A DNA stretch of 64,000 bases from Acidobacteriaceae bacterium (GTDB taxonomy: Bacteria; Acidobacteriota; Terriglobia; Terriglobales; Acidobacteriaceae): positions 1-64,000 of the forward strand of contig DAIDLI010000221.1 of assembly GCA_027449545.1 (NCBI GenBank), read 5' to 3'. A program made the translations under genes and the position numbers. A model generated the notes under the pieces. That model ran no database searches, had not been told where the DNA came from, and saw only the letters and a list, made by a program, of their open reading frames with translations. Shown in pieces: positions 45,007-54,082 of the stretch (its first letter is position 1; the number at the start of each line of letters is the position of its first letter).

Positions 45007-46278
45007 ATGCTGAAAAAATGGTATGCAGCGCGGATGTACAGCTGGGAGACGCGGCTGACGACGCGCGATGAAAATCGTGTGATTCGCCCCCTGGAATGGG
45101 GCTTTGAGTGGCTGACGCCGTTTCTTGCGTCCCACGGGTTTGCCGAGGCCATTCCGGCCGCGGGCATCGAAAGAGATCCCGCCGCGGCCGAAGCTGCAAT
45201 GGTTCGCATCAACCAGCTCCTCATCGAGCACAGCGACCGATATTTTGGGTATGAGCGGCCCACCGACTTCCGCCTGGAAGAGCGGGCGCCGCAGCTGTTC
45301 CCCACCAACGTGCGGCCGGAGACGCTGGCCCGCGACGCCGAGCTGCGTGAGCAGGCTGCCAACGGCTCGCTGCCGCCGGCGCAGTTTCTGCGCTTTACCT
45401 CGCCGGAGCGCACGCCGTATCCCGAGAACGACCTGGTCAACGCGCGCTGGTATCCCGCGCCCGCACACAAGGACCCGCGGCGGCCCAAACAGGCGATTGT
45501 GGTGATGCCGCAATGGAACGCCGATGCTTTCAGCCATAACGCCCTGTGCGCGATGTTCAACCGCATGGGAATCTCGGCGCTGCGGCTCTCGAAGCCGTAT
45601 CACGACATCCGCCGTCCGGCAGAGCTGGAGCGCTCCGATTACGCGGTCAGCGCCAACATCGGCCGCACCATCTCCGCCTGCCGCCAGGCGGTGGTGGACA
45701 TCCGCTGCTGTCTCGACTGGCTCGAGGAGCAGGGCTACGAACACTTTGGCGTGCTCGGCACGAGCCTCGGCTCCTGCTACGCCTTCCTGGCCAGCGCGCA
45801 CGATCCGCGCCTGCGGGTGAACGCCTTCAATCACGCTTCGACGGCGTTTGGCGATGTGGTGTGGGCGGGCCAGAGCACGCGGCACATCCGCGCGGGCCTG
45901 GAACAGGCCGGGCTCACGCAGGAGCGCCTGCGCGCGCTGTGGGCCGCGGTCAGCCCGGTCAACTACTATGCGAAGTTTGCCGGACCCGAGGCCAACGGCG
46001 CAGCCAAGAACTCCCTGCTGGTGTACGCCGACTACGACCTGACCTTCCCGCGCGAGTACTCGGTGCAGGTGGTGGAGGCCTTCCGCCGCCACGGGGTGCG
46101 CTTTGAACCGCACGTGCTGCCCTGCGGCCATTACACCACCGGCGAAACGCCCTACAAGTTCATCGACGGCTGGCACATGGGGTGGTTCGTTTATCGCGCC
46201 TTCAAAGCCCTGCGCACTGAAAAGGCACGAGCCGAGTTGCAGGCCGGCAGCGCCGAGAAAGAAAGTGCGCTGCGCTGA
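45007..46278 (+). CDS. Alpha/beta hydrolase, ABHD18-like
   Basis: A 423-aa hydrolase. The nucleophile elbow is GTSLGS (S253), and a later His is in PCGHYTTGETPYKF. The N-terminal region, with VIRPLEWGFEWL and a long insertion before the fold, is typical of the ABHD18 (DUF2048) group, whose substrates are poorly known. It is the last gene of the aromatic/leucine operon, 91 bp after the dehydrogenase. ATG 45007 is chosen as the first Met of the conserved region; no clear ribosome site is visible. It has no signal peptide, so it is cytoplasmic. It may release a CoA or ester product, but this is a guess. Confidence 0.8.
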   Translation: MLKKWYAARMYSWETRLTTRDENRVIRPLEWGFEWLTPFLASHGFAEAIPAAGIERDPAAAEAAMVRINQLLIEHSDRYFGYERPTDFRLEERAPQLFPTNVRPETLARDAELREQAANGSLPPAQFLRFTSPERTPYPENDLVNARWYPAPAHKDPRRPKQAIVVMPQWNADAFSHNALCAMFNRMGISALRLSKPYHDIRRPAELERSDYAVSANIGRTISACRQAVVDIRCCLDWLEEQGYEHFGVLGTSLGSCYAFLASAHDPRLRVNAFNHASTAFGDVVWAGQSTRHIRAGLEQAGLTQERLRALWAAVSPVNYYAKFAGPEANGAAKNSLLVYADYDLTFPREYSVQVVEAFRRHGVRFEPHVLPCGHYTTGETPYKFIDGWHMGWFVYRAFKALRTEKARAELQAGSAEKESALR

Positions 46279-46326
46279 GGCCACGGCGCTCTGCCGAAGC
46301 GCGGCGGACTAGCAGCGGGTCGCCCT

Positions 46327-47598
46327 CTAAGCGGCTTTGGCGAAGTGGAAGATGCAGTGGACCTGGTGGGTGGCAGCATCGGGCTTGAAATCAAAGGTTG
46401 TCGTCATGGTTCGCATCCACTTCGCCAGAGCCTTGTCTTTCTTTTGCGCCTGCGCCGCGAAGCTATCCAGGTAGCTCTCGTCGAACACATCCCCGGGGGC
46501 CATCTTCCAGGCGCGCTTCAGGCGGCTGGCGATGGCGTCGGGGGCACCCTCGAATGTGACGGAGGCGAACCGGTACTGCGCACCCGGAGCGATTTCGAGG
46601 CTGTAGTTCACGATGTGAGCGTCGTCGTTCAACTGAGGGTGCAGAACAACCGAGCAATCGAGATAGCCGCGCGCGGCGTAGGCATCGCGGACCGCCAGCA
46701 CAAACAGATCCAGCGGGCGCCCGGCGCCTCGCGGTGTTTTGGAGAGCTTTTTCTTGATTTCGGCGCGGGTGACCAGCGCATTGACGGGAAGATCGATCTT
46801 TCCGAGCTTGTAGATTGCGCCTTCGTGGACTGTCACCGAATAGGGGACGTCGATGGACCCAGCGGCCATGACAGGAGCGCCCTGGGCAACATCGACGTGG
46901 GCGGCCGCATAGCCTTGATCGTGGTACAGCTCTTCAAAGGCGCGCTTGAGGCCGACGGTGGTGTTCTCGGTATCGAAGCCGTTGCCGGTTTGTCCTTTGG
47001 CCAGAAGGCTGACCTTGGGCTGCATAGCGGGGGAGACGCCGGCGAGCTGAATCGGACCGATGTGCACAGGCGGGGAAACGGTGAAGTTGACCTCGGTGAG
47101 CTTCTGCGGGCCCAGGCCGCTGGTGAGTGTGGCTTTCGCGCTGGCCTTAACGCCCTTCGCCGCCAGCATCTCCTCGAACAGGCGGCAAATCCCATCGTTC
47201 ATGGAACCGCTGGGCGGCAGCAGGCCGTGGTAAAGCGGAAAGCGGGCGTGGAGCTGGGCGTCGAGCGCCTTGCCCGGCGTGAGCGGCAGGTTTTCCAGGT
47301 GCATGGGGTAGAGGCGGGTAGTCGGGGTCAGGGTAAAGAGCAGTCCCCTCCTGGCCGCCCTGAATTTCACCTCGCTGAACATTCCGGTATCGTTGAGCTG
47401 CCGCGCATGGGCCTTCACGGCGGCTGCGGTGAGGCGGGTGGTGGTGTTCAGGCCAGAGGCCGCGAGGAGTTCCTGCTGGGTGTATTGCGGCGCTCCGGCA
47501 AAGCGGACGGCCAGGGGTCTGGCTTTTCTCTGCGCGGGCAGGGAAAGGGAAGATAGCAAAAGCAGAAAGAGGGTGAGGGAGACCCGCCGTTTGGTCAT
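46327..47598 (-). CDS. Periplasmic POTRA-repeat protein without a barrel
   Basis: A 423-aa exported protein: signal peptide MTKRRVSLTLFLLLLSSLSLPAQ, then repeated POTRA-like modules. These are visible as VRFAGAPQYTQQELLAASGL, FEELYHDQGYAAAHVDVAQG, YKLGKIDLPVNALVTRAEI and YRFASVTFEGAPDAIASRLKRAW. In BamA, TamA and FhaC such modules precede a membrane beta-barrel. Here the chain ends after the repeats (HCIFHFAKAA), so it must act as a soluble or partner-bound chaperone for outer-membrane assembly. It is convergent with the hydrolase gene. I see no frameshift that would have removed a barrel. Confidence 0.82.
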   Translation of the reverse strand: MTKRRVSLTLFLLLLSSLSLPAQRKARPLAVRFAGAPQYTQQELLAASGLNTTTRLTAAAVKAHARQLNDTGMFSEVKFRAARRGLLFTLTPTTRLYPMHLENLPLTPGKALDAQLHARFPLYHGLLPPSGSMNDGICRLFEEMLAAKGVKASAKATLTSGLGPQKLTEVNFTVSPPVHIGPIQLAGVSPAMQPKVSLLAKGQTGNGFDTENTTVGLKRAFEELYHDQGYAAAHVDVAQGAPVMAAGSIDVPYSVTVHEGAIYKLGKIDLPVNALVTRAEIKKKLSKTPRGAGRPLDLFVLAVRDAYAARGYLDCSVVLHPQLNDDAHIVNYSLEIAPGAQYRFASVTFEGAPDAIASRLKRAWKMAPGDVFDESYLDSFAAQAQKKDKALAKWMRTMTTTFDFKPDAATHQVHCIFHFAKAA

Positions 47599-47706
47599 GA
47601 CTGCGCAAGATTACCAAACGAGTCCATATACGGCTAGTCAGGTGCGACGAAGGTCGAGCTGTTGGGAGCGCCGGCACTCCGCGCCGGTCGCGGGGGAATT
47701 CGCAGC

Positions 47707-48597
47707 CTAGTGCACTACGCTCAGGTTCATCCGCAGCAGCTTAGCGGGATCGAGATGGGCGTTCTCCCAGCGCACCTCCCAATGCAGGTGGGGTCCGGTA
47801 ACGCGGCCGGTGGCTCCGCTGAGGCCGAGAAGTTGGCCCCTGGCCACGTGCTGGCCCTCGCGGACGTCGATGCGGCTGAGGTGCATGACGACCGTATAGA
47901 GCCCGAGTCCGTGGTCGAGCACGACGCAGTTGCCCTCGAAGTAGAGCTTGCGCGCCAACAGCACGACCCCGGCGTTCGAGGCATGCACGGGGGTGCCCAC
48001 GCGGGCGCGGAAGTCCATGCCATTGTGCACGCTGGCCAGCTTGCCGTTGAAGGTGCGGCGAGTGCCGAAGCTGGCTGTGGGCGTGGCCTTGACCGGAGCG
48101 CGGAAGTTGCCGGACCACAGCGGCTGGGGCGCGCTCACGGCGAAGACCTTCTTCTTGAGCGCGATCTCCGCCTCAATGGCGGCTAGCTCAGAAGGCGTGG
48201 GATTGATGAACCGTGGCGCTACGCTCAGCCTGCCGGTGCGGTAGTGGGCGGGGTGAATCTGGATAGTCTGCCCGAGGTCGCGCACTCCACCGCCGGCGAG
48301 GGTTTCAGTGATCGCAAGTGTGGACGGGCCGGTGGGCGCCTGAACGTCCACGCCAGCCAGTGCCACCCAGGAGTGGCCCGAGCGGAAGAACTCGATCTTC
48401 TGGCCGAGCCATTCGCCATGAAGCGTGGCGGCGGCGGGCGCGGCAACGCGGATCAACTCCGGAGAGCCGGCCACAACGACAGAGGGTGTGAGGGTGACGG
48501 CGGAAGGCTGGGCAGCCACGGCCTGCCCGAGCAACAGCGCGGCAACGAAGGCGAAGAGGAAGGTGACGGGGCGGCGCAGGCCTGTTTCTGAATTCAT
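47707..48597 (-). CDS. M23 family metallopeptidase, secreted
   Basis: A 296-aa protein with signal peptide ending AVAAQ. An Ig-like N-terminal domain (VTLTPSVVVAGSPELIRVAAP) and a LysM-free linker are followed by the M23 (LytM) domain. The zinc site is HNGMDF (His, Asp) plus HLHWEV (HxH), so it looks active. Such enzymes cut peptidoglycan cross-bridges for growth or division. It has the same strand as its neighbours 46327 and 48608, with short spacers on both sides (108 bp and 10 bp). Confidence 0.93.
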   Translation of the reverse strand: MNSETGLRRPVTFLFAFVAALLLGQAVAAQPSAVTLTPSVVVAGSPELIRVAAPAAATLHGEWLGQKIEFFRSGHSWVALAGVDVQAPTGPSTLAITETLAGGGVRDLGQTIQIHPAHYRTGRLSVAPRFINPTPSELAAIEAEIALKKKVFAVSAPQPLWSGNFRAPVKATPTASFGTRRTFNGKLASVHNGMDFRARVGTPVHASNAGVVLLARKLYFEGNCVVLDHGLGLYTVVMHLSRIDVREGQHVARGQLLGLSGATGRVTGPHLHWEVRWENAHLDPAKLLRMNLSVVH

Positions 48598-48607
48598 TCC
48601 TTTGGTG

Positions 48608-49252
48608 TTAGTGCGCGCTCTTGGCCTTCAGATACTTGTTGAACGGGACCTGGAACGGGAAGAGTTGCTGTCCGTCGGCGTTACGCAGCTCGTAGAGATA
48701 GAGATCGGCGCCCTTCAGAGGATCACTGGTTCCGGGCAGGACGTAGAAGAGGAATCCAGCGCGGGTGGTATGCGGCTCGACGGCGAGGGCCTGATACTCG
48801 AAGGTGTCGAAGTCTTGTTCAATCTGCTTGTTGTGGTTCTTGTGGTGGAAGTGAATCCCAGGAATCGGCGTCGGAACGCCCATCATCGGCCGGGGATCGT
48901 AGTTGCCCATGAGCCGTTCCACGTCCTGCGGTTCGGCGGCCTGCACGCGCTGGCCGCTGGCGGTCTCGAAGAGGATCCGCGCGTCGCGCAGGTTGATGGG
49001 CTTGTCGCCGTTATTGGTGATGATGAGGCGAACCGGCATCACGCCGTATTTGTAGTAGTCGTGAAAGTTGAAGAGCTGCTGTTTTTCCTTGGTTTCGTAG
49101 GGCTCGACGGCGATGGCAACCTGCTCCTTCTTGTGGACCTCGACGGCCGGGAAGGAGGTGGCCGGAGTGACCGGAGGTGCGCTATGCTCCGCGCCCAGCG
49201 CGGGCAGAGTGAGCCCGAGCAGCAGAAACGGAAGCAGGCGGAGGTTCGTCAT
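48608..49252 (-). CDS. Secreted hypothetical protein
   Basis: A 214-aa protein with signal peptide MTNLRLLPFLLLGLTLPALGA. The mature part is beta-rich (VAIAVEPYETKEKQQLFNFHDYYKYGVMPVRLIITNNGDKPINLRDARI), like an Ig or immunoglobulin-related sandwich seen in periplasmic proteins that contact others. A low-complexity His segment (PGIHFHHKNHNKQI) lies in the middle. ATG 49270 is an alternative start. It sits 10 bp before the M23 peptidase, so a joint envelope role is likely. I cannot name a family. Confidence 0.8.
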   Translation of the reverse strand: MTNLRLLPFLLLGLTLPALGAEHSAPPVTPATSFPAVEVHKKEQVAIAVEPYETKEKQQLFNFHDYYKYGVMPVRLIITNNGDKPINLRDARILFETASGQRVQAAEPQDVERLMGNYDPRPMMGVPTPIPGIHFHHKNHNKQIEQDFDTFEYQALAVEPHTTRAGFLFYVLPGTSDPLKGADLYLYELRNADGQQLFPFQVPFNKYLKAKSAH

Positions 49253-49308
49253 CGCACGCAACTGTATCATTTTAAGGTTAGACAGCGCGAAGGCGGATTC
49301 CGTTACGC

Positions 49309-50601
49309 ATGATCCTGTTTTTCTACAACCTGGCGCTGGCAGTGGCGCTGGTAGCCAGCGCGCCCTGGTGGCTGTGGAAGATGGCGACCACGCACAAATA
49401 CCGCCAGGGCCTGCGGGAGCGGCTGGGGCGGGTGCCGCAGCGCCTGCTGGGGGACCGGCGGCCGGTGATCTGGCTGCACGCGGTATCGGTGGGCGAGGTA
49501 CTGGCGGTGACCCGGCTGGTGAGCGATCTGGACGGGGCCTTCCCCGGGCACCGGGTAATGATCTCAACCACGACCCGGACCGGGCAGGAGCTGGCCCAGA
49601 AGCGCTTTGGAGCGGAGCGCGTCTTCTATTGCCCGCTCGACCTGGGCTGGGCGGTGCGGGCGTATCTGAACGCGCTGCAACCGCGGCTGCTGATCCTGGC
49701 TGAAACCGAGTTCTGGCCCAACCTGCTGAGCGGCTGCTTTCGCCGCGGGATTCCGGTGACGGTGGTGAATGCGCGCATCTCGGACCGTTCCTGGCCGCGC
49801 TATCTGCGCCTGCGGCGGCTGTGGCGGCCGTTTCTGCGGCGGCTGGAGCGGGTGCTGGCGCAGAGTGAGACCGACGCGGCCCGGCTGACGGCGCTGGGGT
49901 GCGATCGCGAGCGGGTGAGCGTTGCCGGGAATCTGAAGTTCGATGTGCGCGCGGCCCAGGAGGCGGAGATCACGCGGCTGCTGCGAGCGAAGATTGGAGG
50001 ACTGCGGTTCGTGGTAGCGGGCAGCACATTGGAGGGTGAAGAAGCCGCCCTGGTGGAAGCCTGGCCCGATTTGCTGGCTGCCGATCCGGAACTTGTGCTG
50101 GTGCTGGCGCCGCGGCATCCGGAACGCTTTGCCGCGGTGGCAGCGCTGCTGGAGCACGCCGGAGCAGCGTGGATGCGGCGCTCGGAGTGGGGGATTGCAC
50201 CGCGACCGCTGAAGGCGGGCGAGATTTTGCTGCTCGACACAATCGGCGAGCTCGCCTCCGTGTACTCGCTCGCCGCGGTAGCTTTTGTGGGCGGCAGCCT
50301 GATTCCGGCCGGTGGGCACAACCCGCTGGAGCCGGCGCAGTTCGGCGTGCCTATCGTCATGGGGCCGCACTACGCCAACTTCCGCGCTATCACCGACGAC
50401 CTGCGTAGCCGCGATGCTCTGCGGATTACAGAGCAGTCTGCGCTGACCCGGACTCTGCTTGAGCTGCTGCTCGATCGCACCGAGGCGGATCGCATGGGTG
50501 TTCGCGCGCTGGAAGTGTTCGATGAGCAGGCGGGGGCAACCAGCCGCTGCGTAACGGCAGTTCGGGCGGTCCTTGCCGCCAGCGGCGAGCGCACGGTATG
50601 A
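49309..50601 (+). CDS. waaA: 3-deoxy-D-manno-octulosonic acid transferase
   Basis: A 430-aa glycosyltransferase adding Kdo to lipid A precursor. The N-terminal membrane anchor (MILFFYNLALAVALVASAPWW) is followed by the family motifs RQGLRERLG, IWLHAVSVGEV, ISTTTRTGQELAQ, ILAETEFWPNLL and FVGGSLIPAGGHNPLEPA. It is divergent from the 48608 gene with a very short spacer and overlaps lpxK by 4 nt (ATGA), so both lipid A genes are coupled. Confidence 0.96.
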   Translation: MILFFYNLALAVALVASAPWWLWKMATTHKYRQGLRERLGRVPQRLLGDRRPVIWLHAVSVGEVLAVTRLVSDLDGAFPGHRVMISTTTRTGQELAQKRFGAERVFYCPLDLGWAVRAYLNALQPRLLILAETEFWPNLLSGCFRRGIPVTVVNARISDRSWPRYLRLRRLWRPFLRRLERVLAQSETDAARLTALGCDRERVSVAGNLKFDVRAAQEAEITRLLRAKIGGLRFVVAGSTLEGEEAALVEAWPDLLAADPELVLVLAPRHPERFAAVAALLEHAGAAWMRRSEWGIAPRPLKAGEILLLDTIGELASVYSLAAVAFVGGSLIPAGGHNPLEPAQFGVPIVMGPHYANFRAITDDLRSRDALRITEQSALTRTLLELLLDRTEADRMGVRALEVFDEQAGATSRCVTAVRAVLAASGERTV

Positions 50602-51569
50602 GCAACGCTGGGGCCGTTCGCCGCCTGTTGCTGCCGCTGGTGCCGCTCTACCGGCTGGGCGTGGCATTGCAGGGATGGCGGCTGGGCAACGAGAAGGTAC
50701 AGCGGCTCGGCCGGCCGGTGATCAGCATCGGCAATCTCTCGACGGGCGGTGCAGGCAAGACGCCGCTGACGATTGCACTGGCGCGGGCCTTCGCTGCTCG
50801 CGGTCTACGCGTGGATGTGCTCTCGCGGGGCTATGGGCGACGCGCTGCTCAGCCGCTTGTGGTGAATCCCGCCGGCACTGCCGAGGAGTGTGGTGACGAG
50901 CCGCTGGTGATCGCCCGGGAAGCCGGCGTCCCTGTGTATGTGGCGGCGCGACGCTATGAAGCGGGTCTGCTGGCAGAGGCGGGAGGAGATGCGCGGCTCC
51001 ATTTGCTCGACGACGGTTTCCAGCACCGCCGGCTTCACCGCGACGTGAATCTTCTGTTGCTGAACCGGCAGGACTGGAGCGACACGCTGCTGCCCGCGGG
51101 CAATCTGCGCGAGCCGCTCCCCGCCATCCGCCGCGCCGACGCGATCCTGATTCCCGCCGAAGAGGCAGAGCTGGAAGCCCTGTTGCGCGCCCGCGGTTTC
51201 AGCGGCCCGGTGTGGCAGGTGCGTCGGCGCATGCAGCCGCCGAGGGTGCAGGGTCCGGTGGTCGCCTTCTGCGGCATCGCCCGCCCCGGGCAATTCTTCG
51301 CCGGCCTGGAAGCCGGAGGCGTGCAGGTTGCCAGCCGGGTGGCATTCCGCGATCATCATCGCTATATCCCGCACGATATCGACTGCCTGCGTGATGCGGC
51401 GCGTGCTGTAAACGCGGCCGCATTCGTAACTACCGAAAAGGACCGGGTGCGGCTGGGGGGCCTGGAGCCGGCTCTGGTTGCCAGTGCGCCGTTGTTCACG
51501 GCGGGCTTAGACCTGGAGATCGTGGACCAGTCCGGCGTGCTGAATTGGCTGGTGGCGCGGATCACCTAA
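50598..51569 (+). CDS. lpxK: Tetraacyldisaccharide 4'-kinase
   Basis: A 323-aa lipid A kinase. An N-terminal membrane-associated stretch is followed by the P-loop GNLSTGGAGKTP (residues 45-56), then VLSRGYGRRAAQ, GDEPLVIAR and the family's LLDDGFQHRRLHRDVNLLLLN. The C-terminal VTTEKDRVRL is also typical. It supplies the 4'-phosphate on lipid IVA at the inner membrane. Confidence 0.96.
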   Translation: MSNAGAVRRLLLPLVPLYRLGVALQGWRLGNEKVQRLGRPVISIGNLSTGGAGKTPLTIALARAFAARGLRVDVLSRGYGRRAAQPLVVNPAGTAEECGDEPLVIAREAGVPVYVAARRYEAGLLAEAGGDARLHLLDDGFQHRRLHRDVNLLLLNRQDWSDTLLPAGNLREPLPAIRRADAILIPAEEAELEALLRARGFSGPVWQVRRRMQPPRVQGPVVAFCGIARPGQFFAGLEAGGVQVASRVAFRDHHRYIPHDIDCLRDAARAVNAAAFVTTEKDRVRLGGLEPALVASAPLFTAGLDLEIVDQSGVLNWLVARIT

Positions 51570-51697
51570 TTTGGACTGCGCGGGGGCTTTTCGAGCGAAG
51601 CAGGGGGCAGCAATCCTGTTGGTGAAAAATGCGATCCAGCTTCCTGCCTGAGGAGGCCATAAGCTGCTAAACTCCCCCTTTTAAGGAAAGAGTGAGC

Positions 51698-53911
51698 ATG
51701 ACAACACCCGTTCTCCCAACGCAGAAGGGCACGACTGAGTTTCAGCCGTTTGTGCCGGCCGATCAACGCCCACCCGAGTTCACGCTGCGCGCCGTGGTTC
51801 TGGGCGCGATCTTCGGAATTATCTTCGGCGCCGTCACGGTTTACGTGGGTCTGCGAGCCGGACTGACGGTTGCCGCTTCGATCCCAATCGCCGTCATCTC
51901 CATCAGCCTGCTGCGCAAAGATGGCAAGGTCTCGATCCTGGAGTGCATCATCGTGCAGACGACCGGCAACGCCGGCCAGTCGATTGCGGCGGGCGTGATC
52001 TTCACGCTGCCGGCGTTGATCTTCCTGGGCTTCGATCTGCAATACGCACGGATCTTCATGCTGGCGCTGATCGGCGGTTATCTGGGCGTGCTGTTCATGG
52101 TGCCGCTGCGTCGGCCGCTGATCGTGGAGGAGCACGGCAACCTACAGTTTCCTGAGGGCACGGCGTGCGCGGATGTGCTGATGGCGGGCGCCAAAGGCGG
52201 GACGTTCGCCAGCCGCGTCTTCTTTGGGCTGGGCCTGGGCGCGCTCTACACCTTCTTCCAGAACGAGAACCTCTTCAACGCATGGCCCGCATCGCCGGAG
52301 TATCAGCCGGACTTGGGATTGCAGCATGTGATGAAGGGCGCTTCGATCAAGGCGGACGCTACTCCCGAGTACCTGGGCGTGGGCTACATCATCGGCGCGC
52401 GCACGGCGGGAACGATGTTTGCCGGGGGCGTCTTCTCCTGGCTGGTGGTGATGCCGCTGATCTACTTCTTCGGCAAGGACCTTCCACATGCCGTCTATCC
52501 GGGAACGGTGCCCATTTCGCAGATGGGGCCCGGCGATCTGTGGATCACCTACATCCGACCGATGGGCGCTGGAGCGGTGGCGGCGGCCGGACTCATCACT
52601 TTGCTGAAGACACTCCCCACCATCTGGGGAGCGCTGAAGGGCGGTTTTCAGCACATGCGCGGGCGCACGGTGGCAGCGACCCAGCCCAGCCGCACAGAGA
52701 ATGATCTGTCTGTAGGAACGGCGGTGATTGGCTCGATCGCCCTGGTTGTGCTGATGTTCTTCTTCCTGTGGTTCAAGCCGGTGCCGGGCGCGCAGGTGGG
52801 CTGGTTCGGCAACCTGGCGGCGTCGATTCTGGTGGTCGCCTTCGGCTTCCTGTTTGTCACCGTCAGTTCGCGCATTGTGGGCCTGATCGGAAGCTCGGCG
52901 AATCCCATCTCGGGGATGACGATTGCCACGCTGATGGCCACGGCGGCAATCTTCCTGGTGAGCGGATGGACAGCGCCGGCCTTTGGCGCGCTGGCGATCA
53001 CGATCGGCGGGGTGGTGTGCATTGCGTCCGCTGAGGCCGGAGATACCTCGCAGGACCTCAAGACCGGCTTTCTAGTGGGCGCGACGCCGCGGATGCAGCG
53101 CTTCGCATTCCTGATCGGCATTGCGGTTTCGACGGTGGCGATCGGCTTCACGCTGCAACTCATGAACCAGAGCCTGCAGACCTTCCGGGCCGCGCCGCAG
53201 CCGTGGAACATCAACGCGCCGCACCCGGGCGTGCAGATCCAGCACGATACGGCGAGTCTCATCAACGAGTTTCCGGTCATCGCTCCGGACGGCTCCACGA
53301 CCATTCATCACAAGAGCGAGTACATCGTGCTGAATGCGATCGGGTCCACGGAGCTGGCGAACGGCAAGTATCTCTACTCGCCCAAGACGGGCGAGATCGA
53401 GGTGCATTGGATACCGGGCATCGGCAGCGAGAAGGCGGCGGCCCCGCAGGCACAGCTCATGGCCACGGTCATTAACGGCATCCTGAGCCGCAAGCTGCCC
53501 TGGGGACTGGTGATGCTGGGGGTGTTCCTGGTGATTGCGATTGAGTTGCTTGGGGTGCGCTCGCTGTCGCTGGCGGTGGGCGCTTATCTCTCCATCGGAA
53601 CGACGCTGGCCATCTTCGTGGGCGGCGTGGTGCGCTGGCTGGTGGATTCGGCGGTGGCGCGCGCCGGCGGGGATCCCGAAGCCGAGGGCGACGTTTCGCC
53701 CGGCTCGCTGTATGCCTCCGGCCTAATCGCAGCAGGCGGCATCGTGGGCCTGATCGGCGTGGCGCTGCGCGGCTATGAGACCTTCTTCGAAAAGGAGAAT
53801 CCGATTGCCTGGCCGCACACCTTCCTGTACCACGACTGGGTGTCAGTGCTGGCCTTTGCGGCCCTGGCGTACTCGCTCTACTACTTCGCGCGCAAGCCGC
53901 TGAAGAAGTAG
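51698..53911 (+). CDS. OPT family oligopeptide transporter
   Basis: A 737-aa membrane protein with about 14-16 hydrophobic helices. The OPT motifs are FTLRAVVLGAIFGIIFGAVTVYVGLRAGLTVAASIPIAV near the N-terminus, VQTTGNAGQSIAAGVIFTLPALIF, and EEHGNLQFPEGTACADVL. Bacterial OPT proteins import oligopeptides or metal chelates with protons. ATG 51698 is chosen, with AAGGA upstream; GTG 51692 is also in frame. A long periplasmic/extracellular loop lies around NINAPHPGVQIQHDTASLINEF. It ends with a strong terminator and has no obvious operon partner. Confidence 0.94.
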   Translation: MTTPVLPTQKGTTEFQPFVPADQRPPEFTLRAVVLGAIFGIIFGAVTVYVGLRAGLTVAASIPIAVISISLLRKDGKVSILECIIVQTTGNAGQSIAAGVIFTLPALIFLGFDLQYARIFMLALIGGYLGVLFMVPLRRPLIVEEHGNLQFPEGTACADVLMAGAKGGTFASRVFFGLGLGALYTFFQNENLFNAWPASPEYQPDLGLQHVMKGASIKADATPEYLGVGYIIGARTAGTMFAGGVFSWLVVMPLIYFFGKDLPHAVYPGTVPISQMGPGDLWITYIRPMGAGAVAAAGLITLLKTLPTIWGALKGGFQHMRGRTVAATQPSRTENDLSVGTAVIGSIALVVLMFFFLWFKPVPGAQVGWFGNLAASILVVAFGFLFVTVSSRIVGLIGSSANPISGMTIATLMATAAIFLVSGWTAPAFGALAITIGGVVCIASAEAGDTSQDLKTGFLVGATPRMQRFAFLIGIAVSTVAIGFTLQLMNQSLQTFRAAPQPWNINAPHPGVQIQHDTASLINEFPVIAPDGSTTIHHKSEYIVLNAIGSTELANGKYLYSPKTGEIEVHWIPGIGSEKAAAPQAQLMATVINGILSRKLPWGLVMLGVFLVIAIELLGVRSLSLAVGAYLSIGTTLAIFVGGVVRWLVDSAVARAGGDPEAEGDVSPGSLYASGLIAAGGIVGLIGVALRGYETFFEKENPIAWPHTFLYHDWVSVLAFAALAYSLYYFARKPLKK

Positions 53912-53952
53912 GCGGAGATTGTCGGGGCAGGTTTGCGTCTCCTGGAATACAT

Positions 53953-53993
53953 GGGCCGAAACTCTTCGATAGAGTTTCGGCCCATTTGTGTTT
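53953..53993 (+). terminator. Strong rho-independent terminator after the OPT gene
   Basis: A perfect 13-bp stem GGGCCGAAACTCT/AGAGTTTCGGCCC (loop TCGAT) is followed by ATTTGTGTTT. The other side has no A run, so it mainly ends the OPT transcript. Confidence 0.92.
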
Positions 53994-54082
53994 CCGCCAT
54001 CCATTCTGCCTGTCGCTTTCCTCACAAGCGCGTGAGAAAGGGGGAGTTTCTCACGCCGGCGCAAGTTGTCTTTCCCAGCGCA

